Shown here in pieces: positions 1 through 12,656 of a stretch of DNA of 36,387 nt (position 1 is its first letter; each line of letters opens with the position of its first letter). The position numbers were made by a program, and so were the translations under genes. The notes beneath the pieces were generated by a model. That model did not search any database and had not been told where the DNA came from. It was given only the letters and a program-made list of their open reading frames with translations. Source of the stretch: Burkholderiales bacterium (lineage in GTDB: Bacteria > Pseudomonadota > Gammaproteobacteria > Burkholderiales > Burkholderiaceae_E); NCBI GenBank assembly GCA_029977705.1, contig JAPOKJ010000038.1, positions 1-36,387 of the forward strand, read 5' to 3'.

Positions 1-1
1 C

Positions 2-1804
<1,803 letters not shown>

Positions 1805-1875
1805 GGCTGAGCCTGCGCCGGGACCCGGCGCAGCGCTGGTGGCAGAGGTCGCGCGCGCTCGCCATCGGCAACAAA

Positions 1876-1897
1876 AAAGGCACCCAAGGGTGCCTTT
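1876..1897. terminator. Bidirectional intrinsic terminator between ppsA and the binding-protein gene
   Basis: AAAGGCACCC (1876-1885) pairs perfectly with GGGTGCCTTT (1888-1897); in practice the innermost pairs open to form a small loop. A-rich sequence precedes the stem and T-rich sequence follows it, so it can terminate both the rightward ppsA transcript and the leftward transcript of the gene at 1920-3059. Confidence 0.9.
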
Positions 1898-1919
1898 CTT
1901 GTTTCAAGCGCCCTGAGGC

Positions 1920-3059
1920 TTACTTGACGACCATCATCTGGTCGCGCTTGCCACCCTTGTAGGTGTACAGGGTCAGTGCACCGTTCTTGATGTCGCCCTT
2001 GGCATCGAAGGCGATCTTGCCGGTCACACCGTCGTAGTTGATCTTGGCCAGTTCAGGCAGATACTTCTTCGGGTCGGCCGAGTTGGCCTTGACCATTGCA
2101 GCCACCATCACGTTGACGGCGTCATACACGTAGGGGGCGTAGATCTGGACGTCGGTGTTGAACTTGGCCTTGAAGTCGGCCTTGAACTTGTCCATGTCGG
2201 CGGCCTTTTCCTTGGTGACACCACCGGCTTCGGCGCAGATCACCTGACCATCGGCCATGGCATCGCCCGCCAGCTTGGCCAGCTCGCCGGTGCAGATGCC
2301 GTCGCCGCCCATGAACTTGGCGTTGATCGCCAGTTGCTTCATCTGGCGCAGCATCGGGCCAGCCACGGCGTCCATGCCGCCGAAGAAGACGACATCAGGC
2401 TTCTTGCCCTTGAGCTTGGTCAGGATGGCGTTGAAGTCAGTGGCCTTGTCGTTGGTGAATTCACGACCGACGATCTTGCCGCCGGCAGCCTTGACGGCCT
2501 TTTCGAATTCATCCGCCACGCCCTGGCCGTAGGCGGTACGGTCATCGATCACGGCGATGGCCTTGCCCTTGAGTTCCTTGACCGCGTAGCGGCCCAGGGT
2601 GCCACCCAGTTGGCCGTCATTGGCGACCACGCGGAAGGCAGTCTTGAAGCCTTGCTGGGTGTACTTGGGGTTGGTGGCCGAGGGAGAGATCTGGGCGATG
2701 CCGGCATCGTGGTAGATCTTGGAGGCCGGGATGGTGGTGCCGGAATTCAGGTGACCGATCACGCCATTGACCTTGGCATCGACCAGTTTCTGGGCGGCGG
2801 CGGTACCCTGCTTGGGATCGGCCGCGTCATCTTCGGACAGCAGTTCGAATTTGACTTCCTTGCCACCGATCTTGACTTTCTTGGCGTTGAGGGCCTCGAT
2901 CGCCATCTTGGCACCAAATTCATTGTCCTTGCCCAGGTGGGCGATGCCGCCGGTCAGGGGGCCGACATGGCCGATCTTGACCACTTCCTGGGCGCTGGCC
3001 GAGCCGGCACCGATGGCAAACGCGCCTGCCACGGCGAGGCTTACGATTTTGAGATTCAT
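1920..3059 (-). CDS. Branched-chain amino acid-type ABC transporter periplasmic binding protein
   Basis: This is a periplasmic type I binding protein of the LivJ/LivK family (Peripla_BP_6), which delivers a small ligand, usually a branched-chain amino acid, to a LivHMGF-type ABC importer. It has 379 residues, the usual length. A signal peptide with hydrophobic core ends at ASA-QE near residues 23-25, and the mature protein begins with the family signature VKIGHVGPLTGG. The ATG at 3059 is preferred over an in-frame GTG nine bases upstream, because a GGAG (3068-3071) lies 8 nt before the ATG and overlaps the GTG. No permease or ATPase gene is adjacent, so it is an orphan here. The ligand cannot be read from sequence; several members of this family bind other amino acids or aromatic acids. 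It converges on ppsA. Confidence 0.93.
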   Translation of the reverse strand: MNLKIVSLAVAGAFAIGAGSASAQEVVKIGHVGPLTGGIAHLGKDNEFGAKMAIEALNAKKVKIGGKEVKFELLSEDDAADPKQGTAAAQKLVDAKVNGVIGHLNSGTTIPASKIYHDAGIAQISPSATNPKYTQQGFKTAFRVVANDGQLGGTLGRYAVKELKGKAIAVIDDRTAYGQGVADEFEKAVKAAGGKIVGREFTNDKATDFNAILTKLKGKKPDVVFFGGMDAVAGPMLRQMKQLAINAKFMGGDGICTGELAKLAGDAMADGQVICAEAGGVTKEKAADMDKFKADFKAKFNTDVQIYAPYVYDAVNVMVAAMVKANSADPKKYLPELAKINYDGVTGKIAFDAKGDIKNGALTLYTYKGGKRDQMMVVK

Positions 3060-3155
3060 TGATGTCACTCCATAGGGTTTGAAGTCAACGGCGTGCCCCG
3101 GTATGTTCCGGTCTTTCGGCCAGTTGTCCTGTTTGCGAGCTTCGCAACGAGGCGC

Positions 3156-3184
3156 ATGCTAGCCGGAAATGCGAAAGATCACAA
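3156..3184 (-). promoter_or_regulatory. Predicted sigma70 promoter for the binding-protein gene
   Basis: On the minus strand, TTGTGA (3179-3184) is followed by a 17-nt spacer and TAGCAT (3156-3161); each hexamer matches 4 of 6 consensus bases. It would start a leader of about 90 nt before the ATG at 3059. The spacing is ideal but the hexamers are only moderate. Confidence 0.5.
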
Positions 3185-3333
3185 TTCCGGAGCAGGCTGC
3201 CCAGGGGAATTCAACGCCTGCCGGATCGATTTTGTTGACCCGGATTGCCTTATGATTGGGGCAAGGGTTCGGCCAGCGCCGGAAACGTCGCAAGGGTGGC
3301 CGCGGCGGGCGACACCCGATTTGAGGAGGCGAG

Positions 3334-3756
3334 ATGCAGGACTATGCCTGGTGGTGGGTGATTGCCGGGGTGCTGGGCGTGGCCGAGGTCATGACTGGCA
3401 CCTTCTACCTGCTGGTGCTTGCGGTGTCCGCGCTGGCCGCCAGCCTGGTCGCCAAGTCCGGCTTCGGGCTCGCGCCGCAACTGATCGCTGCGGCTGTCCT
3501 GTCGCTGGCGGGCTGGGCCTGGCTGCGTGCGCGCAAGAAAACCGAAGCGCCGGCCAGTGCCGGCCTGGATGTCGGTGAGATCGTCGAGGTCCGCCATTGG
3601 AAGGGCGCCGTCGGTCACACCGACTACCGGGGAGCCAACTGGGCGGTCGAATTCGACGGTACGCTGGCCGAGGGCCAGAGCCCGGCGCCAGGCCGCTACC
3701 GGATCGTCTCGATGCGTGGCAATCGCCTGATCGTCCAACCGGCCCAGCCTGGCTGA
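3334..3756 (+). CDS. NfeD-like membrane protein
   Basis: A 140-residue NfeD-family protein of the short type. Hydrophobic segments cover roughly residues 5-65 (VIAGVLGVAEVMTGTFYLL, then LLVLAVSALAA and LIAAAVLSLAGWAW). A cytoplasmic C-terminal half begins with DVGEIVEVRHWKG and fits the small OB-fold typical of NfeD. GAGGAGG lies a few bases before the ATG. It is followed 22 nt downstream by a stomatin/prohibitin gene. NfeD and SPFH proteins are paired in most bacteria and are thought to act together in membrane microdomains and membrane-protein quality control; that role is family knowledge and is not shown by this sequence. Confidence 0.88.
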   Translation: MQDYAWWWVIAGVLGVAEVMTGTFYLLVLAVSALAASLVAKSGFGLAPQLIAAAVLSLAGWAWLRARKKTEAPASAGLDVGEIVEVRHWKGAVGHTDYRGANWAVEFDGTLAEGQSPAPGRYRIVSMRGNRLIVQPAQPG

Positions 3757-3778
3757 GCCCCTGCAAGGAATCCCAACG

Positions 3779-4693
3779 ATGGAAATCATCAGTGTCGTCA
3801 TCCTCGTCCTAGCCGTTATCTTCGTATCGCAGGGCCTGAAGGTCACCCCCCAGCAAAATGCCTGGATCGTCGAGCGCCTGGGCAAGTACCACCGCACCTT
3901 GCTGCCCGGGCTCAATTTCCTGATCCCCTTCATCGACCGGGTGGCCTACAAGCATTCCCTGAAGGAAATCCCGATGGATGTGCCCAGCCAGGTGTGCATC
4001 ACCAAGGACAACACCCAGCTGACGGTGGACGGCGTGCTGTATTTCCAGGTCACCGACCCAATGCGGGCCTCCTACGGCACCAGCAATTACATCGTGGCCA
4101 TCACGCAGCTGGCCCAGACCACCTTGCGTTCGGTGCTCGGCCGGATGGAACTGGACAAGACCTTCGAGGAGCGCGACATGATCAACTCGGAGATCGTCTC
4201 GGCGCTGGACAGCGCGGCACTGAACTGGGGGGTCAAGGTGTTGCGTTACGAGATCAAGGACCTGACCCCGCCGGCCGAGATCCTGCGCTCGATGCAGGCC
4301 CAGATCACCGCTGAGCGCGAAAAGCGCGCCCGCATCGCCGAATCAGAAGGTCGTCGCCAGGAGCAGATCAACCTGGCCGCCGGTGAACGCGAGGCCAACA
4401 TCGCCCGCTCAGAGGGCGAGCGCCAGGCCGAGGTCAATCGTGCCATGGGTGAGGCCAGTGCCATCACGGCGGTGGCCGACGCCCAGTCCAAGGCCATTGT
4501 CAAGATTGCCGAGGCGATCCGCTCGCCGGGCGGCCTGGATGCCGTCAACCTGCAGGTGGCCGAGCGCTATGTGGCAGCCTTTGGCAACATGGCCAAGACC
4601 AACAACACCATGATCGTGCCCAGCAACATGGCGGACCTTCCGGCCATGGTGGCCACCGCACTGTCGGTGATCAAGCCGCGCCAGAACGATTAG
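3779..4693 (+). CDS. qmcA: SPFH/stomatin-family membrane protein (QmcA-like paraslipin)
   Basis: A 304-residue stomatin-like protein. It has one N-terminal membrane anchor (residues about 3-19), the SPFH band-7 domain (KVTPQQNAWIVERLGKYHR onward to about 200), and a long charged helix rich in E, R, A and Q (about 175-240: AEREKRARIAESEGRRQEQ) that predicts a coiled coil for oligomerisation. The C terminus is hydrophobic and short. E. coli QmcA has the same size and architecture and associates with FtsH in the inner membrane. The gene forms a unit with the upstream NfeD-like gene. A GGAATC sequence 7-12 nt before the ATG is a modest ribosome-binding site. The family call is firm; the symbol is by similarity to QmcA. 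Confidence 0.93.
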   Translation: MEIISVVILVLAVIFVSQGLKVTPQQNAWIVERLGKYHRTLLPGLNFLIPFIDRVAYKHSLKEIPMDVPSQVCITKDNTQLTVDGVLYFQVTDPMRASYGTSNYIVAITQLAQTTLRSVLGRMELDKTFEERDMINSEIVSALDSAALNWGVKVLRYEIKDLTPPAEILRSMQAQITAEREKRARIAESEGRRQEQINLAAGEREANIARSEGERQAEVNRAMGEASAITAVADAQSKAIVKIAEAIRSPGGLDAVNLQVAERYVAAFGNMAKTNNTMIVPSNMADLPAMVATALSVIKPRQND

Positions 4694-4760
4694 CCCTCGC
4701 TGTGACGGCTGCGCGGCGCGGGCCTTGCCGCGCGCCCGCCGACCGGCTCTGCCTTTGTCC

Positions 4761-6674
4761 ATGAGTTCGCCCAGCCTTCGCGCCGCCGCGCGCGCCTTTC
4801 TGCAACGCTTTCCGCCTTTCGCGCAGATGGAAGGGCCGCACCTGGACGCCTTTGCGGCCATGCTGAAGCTGGCCTATTTTCCCCATGGCGAGAGGCTGTG
4901 CGGTCCGGACGACGGGGTGCCGCAGGCGCTCTACATCATCAAGAGCGGGCTGGTCGAAGGGCGCCGCCAGATGCAGTTGACGCCCGGCGAGGTGTTTCCG
5001 GTGGGCGCGCTCAGTGCCCGGCGTCCGGTCGTCAACACCTACAGTGCCGTGGGTGACGTGTTCTGCTGGAGCATGCGCCCGGAAGACTTCGACCAGATGC
5101 GCGCACTGAGCCCGGTCTTCGCCGACTTCTGTACCCGCCGCATGGCCGCCCTGATCGACCTGGCCCGCGAGGCTTACCAGGCCGAATTTGCCCGCCTCAA
5201 CGCCCAGCGCACCCTGGCCGGCGTGCCCCTGTCGCAGGTGATGCGCTCGCCCGTGGTGACCGTGCCGTTGCATCAGTCCCTGGCCGATGCCCTGGGCCTG
5301 ATGCATGAACGCCATGTCGGCTCGGTGGTGATCGTCGATGAGGCCGGTGCGCCGGCAGGCATCCTGACCGAGAAGGACTTGCTGGCGCGGGTGCTGTTGC
5401 CGCGCCTGCCGCTCGAGACCCCAATCAGCCAGGTGATGACCCGCTCGATGCTGTGCCTGCCGCCGGAGACGCCGGCCGGGCAGGCCTTGCTACAGATGGC
5501 GGCACTGTCACAGCGCCACATTCCGATCGTCGCGCAGGGGCGCCTGCTCGGCCTGGTGACCGAGCGTGACCTGTTCTCCCTGCAAGGTCGTGGCGTCAGT
5601 GCCATCAACCAGGCGATCCAGCGGGCAGGGCGCCTCGAGGAATTCCAGGCTGTGGCGCGCGACATTCAGGCCTGGTCGCGGGTACTGGTCGGACAGGGGC
5701 TGGCGGCCGGACTGATCACCGGGCTGGTCAGCCGGCTCAATGACCGATTGACCCAGCGCATCATCCTGCACAGCGCCCAGGCCCAAGGCGTGGCCCTGGA
5801 TCACTGGTGCTGGCTGGCCCTGGGCAGCGAGGGACGCGAAGAGCAGACGATTGCTACCGACCAGGACAATGCCTTGCTGATCGAGGATGGCTTCGAGGCC
5901 CTCAAGCCGCGCCTGCTCGAGATGGCCGCACAGGTCAACGAGACCCTGGCGGCCTGCGGCTATCCCCTGTGCAAGGGTCAGATGATGGCGCGCGAGCCCG
6001 AGTTATGCCTGAGCCGGCAGCAGTGGCGGGAGCGCTTTCGGCGCTGGATCGACAGCGGTTCGCCGCAGGCCCTGCTGTTGGCCAAGACCTGTTTTGATTT
6101 TCGTCCGTTGTTCGGTCGTGCCGACCTGTGCGAAACCTTGCGTCAGGAGGTGGTCGCGCAGGCCGCCGGGCAACCGCGCTTTCTCAAGCAGATGAGTGAT
6201 TCGGCCCTGATGTTTTCGCCGCCAGCCACCTGGACGGGAGGGCTGTTCAACAGCCTGCTTGGCCCCGAGCCCGAACGCATCGACCTGAAGCTCAAGGGCA
6301 CGGCCTGTTTCGTCGATGCCGCGCGCGTGCTGGCGCTGGCCCATGGCCTGTTGCAGACCGGCACGGTGGCACGCTTCGAGGCCCTGGCGCAGGGCGGGCA
6401 TGCCGATGCCGCCGATTGCCGCAACTGGATCGATGCCTTCCTCTTCATCCAGCAGCAGCGGCTGCGCGTGCAGCATCGCGCCCTGGCCCAGGCCGAGCCC
6501 GAATCCCGGGTCGGGCTGGCCTGGCCAGCCCTGAGCCTGCCCGCCCAAATGAGCGAGGGCAATCCCAACGAGATCCAGGTCAGCGAGTTGTCGGATCTGG
6601 AGCGGCGCATCCTCAAGGAGGCCTTCCGCCAGGCGCGCAAGCTGCAGCAGCGGCTGGCGCTCGACTATCCCTGA
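4761..6674 (+). CDS. cNMP-binding/CBS/DUF294 nucleotidyltransferase-like signalling protein
   Basis: A 637-residue cytoplasmic protein with four modules. Residues about 25-125 form a cyclic-nucleotide-binding-like domain (SGLVEGRRQMQLTPGEVFPV). Two CBS domains follow at about 155-215 (VMRSPVVTVPL) and 222-275 (VMTRSMLCLPP). A DUF294 nucleotidyltransferase-like domain follows with GSEGREEQTIATDQDNAL at 355-372, resembling the GlnD active-site motif, and the DUF294 C-terminal helical domain runs to the end. The ATG at 4761 was chosen; an in-frame TTG at 4725 would add residues unlike the family, although the Shine-Dalgarno before the ATG is weak. The next gene, an exonuclease, starts 8 nt after the stop, a common pairing in proteobacteria. 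The enzymatic activity and ligand are unknown. A GC-rich inverted repeat at about 4711-4738 separates it from qmcA. Confidence 0.9.
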   Translation: MSSPSLRAAARAFLQRFPPFAQMEGPHLDAFAAMLKLAYFPHGERLCGPDDGVPQALYIIKSGLVEGRRQMQLTPGEVFPVGALSARRPVVNTYSAVGDVFCWSMRPEDFDQMRALSPVFADFCTRRMAALIDLAREAYQAEFARLNAQRTLAGVPLSQVMRSPVVTVPLHQSLADALGLMHERHVGSVVIVDEAGAPAGILTEKDLLARVLLPRLPLETPISQVMTRSMLCLPPETPAGQALLQMAALSQRHIPIVAQGRLLGLVTERDLFSLQGRGVSAINQAIQRAGRLEEFQAVARDIQAWSRVLVGQGLAAGLITGLVSRLNDRLTQRIILHSAQAQGVALDHWCWLALGSEGREEQTIATDQDNALLIEDGFEALKPRLLEMAAQVNETLAACGYPLCKGQMMAREPELCLSRQQWRERFRRWIDSGSPQALLLAKTCFDFRPLFGRADLCETLRQEVVAQAAGQPRFLKQMSDSALMFSPPATWTGGLFNSLLGPEPERIDLKLKGTACFVDAARVLALAHGLLQTGTVARFEALAQGGHADAADCRNWIDAFLFIQQQRLRVQHRALAQAEPESRVGLAWPALSLPAQMSEGNPNEIQVSELSDLERRILKEAFRQARKLQQRLALDYP

Positions 6675-6682
6675 GGCAACCG

Positions 6683-7282
6683 ATGCCCCATCGCCCCCTT
6701 GCCGAGCGGGTCGTCGTGCTCGACCTGGAAACCAGTGGCCTGGACAGCCGCCGCGACCACATCATTGCGATCGGCGCGGTTGCCATACGTGGGGCATTGA
6801 TCGATCTGTCCGACAGCTTCGAGGCGGTGCTGCAGGGCCCTTTGGTCAGCGCCCGCGACAACATCCTGATCCACCAGATCGGTGCCGAGGCCCAGCTCAA
6901 GGGCGGCGACCCGGCGACCACCCTGGCACGCTTTCGGGACTTTCTGGCTGGGGCCCCGCTGGTGGCCTGGCATGCCGGATTCGATCGCGACTTCCTGCGC
7001 CGGGCCTGGCGACAGCATCTGGGGCAGCGCCTGTCCGCCGACTGGCTCGACCTGGCCGTGCTGGCGCCGCAATGTCATCCGCAGGCCCCTGCACAGGGGC
7101 AGTCCCTGGAGGGCTGGTTGAAAACCTGCGGCGGTGTTCCGGAACAGGAGCGTCATGTGGCCAGCCTGGATGCCCTGATGGCGGCACAACTGTATCTGGC
7201 CTTGCAGGCCCGCCTGCCTGCCGGGCAGCGTTCGTTCCGTGAACTGCTCACCCGGGTCAGGCAGCGGCGCTGGCTGGGTTAG
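6683..7282 (+). CDS. DEDDh-family 3'-5' exonuclease (DnaQ/PolC epsilon-like)
   Basis: A 199-residue stand-alone exonuclease domain. All catalytic acidic residues are visible: D14 and E16 in [10 protein letters not shown]101 in [10 protein letters not shown], and H158 and D163 in ERHVASLD, which define the DEDDh class with two metal ions. The start is ATG 6683, just after the DUF294 gene's stop at 6674. The frame is open further upstream, but only inside that gene. Proteins of this type remove nucleotides from 3' ends of DNA or RNA; the substrate is not defined by sequence. The stop codon is shared in antiparallel fashion with smpB (4-nt TTAG overlap at 7279-7282). It is not the chromosomal replicase dnaQ, which has an extra C-terminal alpha-binding segment. 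Confidence 0.92.
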   Translation: MPHRPLAERVVVLDLETSGLDSRRDHIIAIGAVAIRGALIDLSDSFEAVLQGPLVSARDNILIHQIGAEAQLKGGDPATTLARFRDFLAGAPLVAWHAGFDRDFLRRAWRQHLGQRLSADWLDLAVLAPQCHPQAPAQGQSLEGWLKTCGGVPEQERHVASLDALMAAQLYLALQARLPAGQRSFRELLTRVRQRRWLG

Positions 7283-7737
7283 CCGCGCTCCTTCAGGCCC
7301 GCCTTCATGATGCGCTGATGATCGCGCTTCCACTCGCGCTCCTTCTCGGTGGCGCGCTTGTCGTATTGCTTCTTGCCCTTGGCCAGTCCGATTTCGAGCT
7401 TGATGAAGCCCTTGTTGAAATGGAAATTGAGCGGCACCAGGGTATAGCCGGCGCGCTCCACCTTGCCGATCAGCTTGTGGATATCGGCCAGCTTGAGCAA
7501 CAGCTTGCGGGTGCGGACGGGATCGGGGTTGACGTGCTTGGAGGCCTCGGCCAGCGGACTGATGTGCGAACCCAGCAGCCACAATTCGCCGTTGCGGATG
7601 ATGACGTAGGCTTCCTTGATGTTGGCCCGGCCGGCGCGGATCGCCTTGACCTCCCAGCCCTCAAGGACCAGTCCGGCCTCATGGCGTTCCTCGATAAAAT
7701 AGTCGTGGAACGCTTTCCGATTGTCGATAATACTCAT
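7279..7737 (-). CDS. smpB: SsrA-binding protein SmpB
   Basis: SmpB binds tmRNA and brings it to stalled ribosomes for trans-translation in the cytoplasm. The 152-residue product has the family landmarks: N-terminal [12 protein letters not shown], the beta-barrel segment [36 protein letters not shown], and the basic tail ([20 protein letters not shown]) that enters the decoding centre. The ATG at 7737 fits the family's usual MSIIxNRKA start; a further in-frame codon upstream is not needed. It is transcribed divergently from ratA, an arrangement conserved across proteobacteria, with a 49-bp gap that must hold both start regions. The 3' end overlaps the exonuclease by 4 nt. Confidence 0.98.
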   Translation of the reverse strand: MSIIDNRKAFHDYFIEERHEAGLVLEGWEVKAIRAGRANIKEAYVIIRNGELWLLGSHISPLAEASKHVNPDPVRTRKLLLKLADIHKLIGKVERAGYTLVPLNFHFNKGFIKLEIGLAKGKKQYDKRATEKEREWKRDHQRIMKAGLKERG

Positions 7738-7786
7738 GGTGCCGGCCGATTCTAACAGTCGCACCCCGGCCCAAGGTCCGATTCCG

Positions 7787-8221
7787 ATGCCCGCTGTCCA
7801 GAAACAATTGCTGCTGCCCTTCAGTGCCGAACAGATGTTCGACCTGGTCGATGACGTCGAGGGCTACCCGCAGTTCCTGCCCTGGTGCGGCGGCACGCGC
7901 GTCGAGCGGGTCTCGGACAGTCTGGTCAAGGCGGCGGTGCAGATCCGCTTCAAGGGCCTGCAGCAAAGCTTTACCACCCGCAATGCGCAGTCGCGTCCCA
8001 CCCAGATCCTCCTGAATCTCGAAGAGGGACCTTTCTCGGAATTGCAGGGCCAATGGGCCTTCAAGCCGCTGGCGACCGATGCCTGCCGTGTGAATTTCGA
8101 ATTGCGTTACGAGTTCTCCAGCCGCCTGCTGGGCCTGGCGATCGCACCGGTCTTCGACCAGATTGCCGGCGGATTTGTCGATGCCTTCGTACTCGAGGCC
8201 GAGCGACGCTATGGGGCCTGA
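7787..8221 (+). CDS. ratA: RatA/YfjG-type START-domain protein (ubiquinone-binding/toxin family)
   Basis: A 144-residue member of the polyketide-cyclase/START superfamily (COQ10-like). Typical blocks are [31 protein letters not shown] and the C-terminal helix [21 protein letters not shown]. In E. coli RatA is reported to inhibit 70S ribosome association; in mitochondria and many bacteria the family relates to ubiquinone. Which role applies here is unknown. ATG 7787 was chosen because it gives the usual family N terminus, and AAGG lies about 10 nt before it. The gene is followed after 1 nt by rnfH, and is divergent from smpB, as is conserved. Confidence 0.94.
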   Translation: MPAVQKQLLLPFSAEQMFDLVDDVEGYPQFLPWCGGTRVERVSDSLVKAAVQIRFKGLQQSFTTRNAQSRPTQILLNLEEGPFSELQGQWAFKPLATDACRVNFELRYEFSSRLLGLAIAPVFDQIAGGFVDAFVLEAERRYGA

Positions 8222-8222
8222 C

Positions 8223-8576
8223 ATGGCGGATGCAGCGTCTTCGCCGATGCTGGAAGTGCTGTGGTGGGATGAGGCCCGGGGCAGGGTGGTCAGCCACTCT
8301 TTGCCCTGGCAGCCAAAGATGACCTGCCGAAGGGCGCTCGAGCAGATGCCGCAAGACTTGCGCGAGGCCTTTGATCAGGGGCGCCTGCGGGCCGCCAGCC
8401 ATGGCCGAAGCCTGCATGCCGACGAGGTGCTGTCAGGCGGGGACCGGATCGAACTGCTGGCGGCGATCCAGCTGGATGTGAGGGCCGAGCGTGCCGCGCG
8501 CGTCAAGGCGGTGCGGGCCCGCAGCCGCAATCCGTACAACCGGAGTCATCCCGGCGCCCGTGGTCCGCAGGACTGA
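8223..8576 (+). CDS. rnfH: RnfH family protein (UPF0125)
   Basis: A 117-residue small beta-grasp protein of the RnfH/YfjF family. Supporting blocks are MLEVLWWDEARG near residue 9, CRRALEQMPQDLREAF, and HADEVLSGGDRIELLAAIQLDVR, which ends the ubiquitin-like fold; the basic tail RARSRNPYNRSHPGARG is typical. ATG 8223 lies 1 nt after the ratA stop with GGGG 6 nt before it; another ATG at 8211 would overlap ratA and is less likely. The molecular function is not established. It is co-transcribed with ratA in a conserved ratA-rnfH pair sometimes viewed as a toxin-antitoxin-like pair, though evidence for that is limited. Confidence 0.92.
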   Translation: MADAASSPMLEVLWWDEARGRVVSHSLPWQPKMTCRRALEQMPQDLREAFDQGRLRAASHGRSLHADEVLSGGDRIELLAAIQLDVRAERAARVKAVRARSRNPYNRSHPGARGPQD

Positions 8577-8594
8577 AAAGCCCTTGAGGGGGCC

Positions 8595-9122
8595 TCAGCT
8601 CCTGCAGTTGGTCCGGTAATCGCGACGCGCCTCGGAGGTCGCCTGTTCTCGCTGGCCGCCCTCCATGGCGGCGGCTTCTCCGTTCTTGTTGACCTGCTGG
8701 ATGCGGATACCGCTCTCCAAGGTTTGCAGTCGCTCGCCCAATTGTTCGCAGTACTTGGCTTTCTGGGCTGCCGCCGCCTGCTTTTCGGCGCTCGATTTCT
8801 CGGCCTCGGCCTTTTCCTGCTGGCGCTTGCGGAAGGCGAGGTCCTTGTCGGCCGCGCTTTGTGGACCTGCAGGTTTGGCCTGGGGGGTCTTCGCATTGCT
8901 GGCTGGGGGCACTGCCGGCGCTGGCGCCGGCATCGGCACCGCCTTGATGATCTGTGAGGGCTTGACGCTGGCCGGCGGCGGCTGATCCGAGACGATCAAC
9001 TGGCCATTGGCGTCGCGCCATTGGTACTGGGCCTGGACGGCGCCGGCCGACAGCAGCAGGCCGACCAGCGCTGCCTTCAGGGGCAGGGTGGCGGCAAAGC
9101 GGGTGCGTGCGGATGGGGTCAT
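8595..9122 (-). CDS. DUF4124-domain periplasmic protein with coiled coil
   Basis: A 175-residue secreted protein. A long basic n-region and hydrophobic core (ALVGLLLSAGAVQAQ) form a signal peptide cleaved near residue 31, followed directly by the DUF4124 core YQWRDANGQLIVSDQPPP. A Pro/Ala-rich linker (about 55-75) leads into a charged, K/E/A/Q-rich helical region (about 80-125) that predicts a coiled coil, and then a tail with Cys and Arg. The ATG at 9122 has a good GGAG site; a longer upstream frame would bury the signal peptide. DUF4124 proteins are common in Betaproteobacteria and their function is unknown. It converges on rnfH with an 18-nt gap, and its 5' region faces guaB. Confidence 0.85.
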   Translation of the reverse strand: MTPSARTRFAATLPLKAALVGLLLSAGAVQAQYQWRDANGQLIVSDQPPPASVKPSQIIKAVPMPAPAPAVPPASNAKTPQAKPAGPQSAADKDLAFRKRQQEKAEAEKSSAEKQAAAAQKAKYCEQLGERLQTLESGIRIQQVNKNGEAAAMEGGQREQATSEARRDYRTNCRS

Positions 9123-9194
9123 GGGGTTCTCCGGTTCCTGGGACGGTCGGGGTACCGGACAGGCGCCCGAAAAGCCTCCTCGACCGTGGGCTAG

Positions 9195-10802
<1,608 letters not shown>

Positions 10803-10814
10803 GCGGCTGACATC

Positions 10815-12440
10815 ATGCATGACAAGATCCTGATCCTGGACTTCGGGTCGCAGGTCACCCAGCTCATTGCCCGCCGCGTGCGCGAGGCACGGGTCTATTG
10901 CGAGATCCATCCCTGCGATGTCAGCGAAACCTTCATCAGCGACTTCGTGAAAAAGCAGGGCGGCAAGGGCATCATCCTGTCCGGCAGCCATGCCAGTGCC
11001 TACGAAGAGGCCACTGACAAGGCGCCAGCCGTGGTGTTCGAGCTCGGTGTGCCGGTGCTGGGCATCTGCTATGGCATGCAGACCATGGCCCAGCAACTGG
11101 GCGGCAAGGTCGAACCGGCCCATGTCGTCGATGGCATGGCGCAGCGCGAATTCGGCTATGCCGAGGTGCGCGCCCGGGGCCATACCCGCCTGTTCGATGG
11201 CATCCAGGACTTCGCCACCGCCGAAGGGCACGGCATGCTCAAGGTGTGGATGAGCCACGGCGACAAGGTCACCGAGCTGCCGCCCGGCTTCAAGCTGATG
11301 GCCTCGACCCCGTCCTGCCCGATCGCCGGCATGGCCGACGAGGCACGCGGCTTCTACGCCATCCAGTTCCACCCGGAAGTCACCCATACCCTGCAGGGTT
11401 CACGCATCCTGCACCGCTTCGTGCGCGACATCTGCGCCTGTGGCGGCGACTGGATCATGGGCAATTACATCGATGAGGCGGTGGCCCGCATTCGCGAGCA
11501 GGTGGGCAGCGATCACGTGCTGCTCGGCCTGTCGGGCGGGGTCGACTCCTCGGTGGCCGCGGCCCTGATCCATCGTGCGATCGGCGACCAGCTCACCTGC
11601 GTCTTCGTCGACCACGGGCTGTTGCGCCTGAACGAGGCGAACATGGTCAAGGAGATGTTCGTGGGCCGGCTGCATGCCCGCGTGATCGCGGTCGATGCCA
11701 GCGAGCAGTTCCTCGGCCACCTCAAGGGCGTCAGCGATCCCGAGCAAAAGCGCAAGATCATCGGTCGCGAATTTGTCGAGGTATTCCAGGCCGAGGCTGC
11801 CAAGCTCAAGGCCGACGGCCAGCATGCCCCCAAGTGGCTGGCCCAGGGCACCATCTACCCGGACGTGATCGAATCGGGCGGCGCCAAGACCAAGAAGGCG
11901 GTCACCATCAAGAGCCACCACAACGTGGGTGGCTTGCCGGCCACGCTCGGCCTCAAGCTGCTCGAGCCGCTGCGCGAACTGTTCAAGGACGAGGTGCGCG
12001 AACTGGGTGTGGCCCTGGGCATGCCGCGCGAGATGGTGTATCGCCATCCCTTCCCAGGCCCGGGCCTGGGCGTGCGCATCCTGGGTGAAGTCAAACGCGA
12101 GTACGCCGACCTGCTGCGCCGCGCCGATGACATCTTCATCCAGGAACTGTGGGCCCACAAGGACTTCGATGGCATCAGCTGGTACGACAAGACCTCGCAG
12201 GCCTTTGCGGTGTTCCTGCCGGTCAAGTCAGTGGGCGTGATGGGCGATGGCCGCACCTACGACTACGTGGTGGCGCTGCGCGCCGTCCAGACCAGCGATT
12301 TCATGACCGCGGACTGGGCCGAGCTGCCCTATGCGCTGCTCAAGAAGGTGTCCTCGCGCATCATCAACGAAGTACGCGGCATCAACCGCGTCACCTACGA
12401 CATCTCGAGCAAGCCGCCGGCGACGATTGAGTGGGAGTAG
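10815..12440 (+). CDS. guaA: GMP synthase (glutamine-hydrolysing)
   Basis: GMP synthase aminates XMP to GMP using glutamine and ATP. The 541-residue protein has an N-terminal class I glutamine amidotransferase domain with the triad C85 (GICYGMQ), H186 and E188 (QFHPEV). The ATP pyrophosphatase domain carries the PP-loop LSGGVDSS near 239-246, and the C-terminal dimerisation domain ends in the typical KPPATIEWE. It is slightly longer than the E. coli enzyme (525), with extra residues in an insert around [17 protein letters not shown] to [16 protein letters not shown] that is seen in other bacterial GuaA. It is translated from the guaB transcript; no separate promoter is evident in the 12-nt gap. 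Confidence 0.98.
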   Translation: MHDKILILDFGSQVTQLIARRVREARVYCEIHPCDVSETFISDFVKKQGGKGIILSGSHASAYEEATDKAPAVVFELGVPVLGICYGMQTMAQQLGGKVEPAHVVDGMAQREFGYAEVRARGHTRLFDGIQDFATAEGHGMLKVWMSHGDKVTELPPGFKLMASTPSCPIAGMADEARGFYAIQFHPEVTHTLQGSRILHRFVRDICACGGDWIMGNYIDEAVARIREQVGSDHVLLGLSGGVDSSVAAALIHRAIGDQLTCVFVDHGLLRLNEANMVKEMFVGRLHARVIAVDASEQFLGHLKGVSDPEQKRKIIGREFVEVFQAEAAKLKADGQHAPKWLAQGTIYPDVIESGGAKTKKAVTIKSHHNVGGLPATLGLKLLEPLRELFKDEVRELGVALGMPREMVYRHPFPGPGLGVRILGEVKREYADLLRRADDIFIQELWAHKDFDGISWYDKTSQAFAVFLPVKSVGVMGDGRTYDYVVALRAVQTSDFMTADWAELPYALLKKVSSRIINEVRGINRVTYDISSKPPATIEWE

Positions 12441-12656
12441 GTGTCCCGCGCAGGCTCATGCCGCTGAGCTGAACGACTTGCTCATGCTCTTTGCAGGCTG
12501 TGCGGCCGGAGGGCCTCACCGCCTCCTGTCACGCCATCTGGCAGCCTGCGGTGGGAAAGCTGGCAAGGGTTCTTTGGTACATTACAGCCGCGTCGCGCTT
12601 GCTCGATGGCGCGCGGGGTTGCACGGGGCGGCCCATGCATCACCCGGGAGCAAACA

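Noticed and set aside
3235-3256. TTGACC followed by TATGAT upstream of the NfeD-like gene
   Set aside because: The hexamers are separated by only 10 nt, too short for a sigma70 promoter; TATGAT alone may still serve as a -10 but has no suitable -35.
4711-4738. GC-rich inverted repeat between qmcA and the DUF294 gene
   Set aside because: There is no T run, and in DNA of this GC content such dyads are frequent, so it is not called as a terminator.
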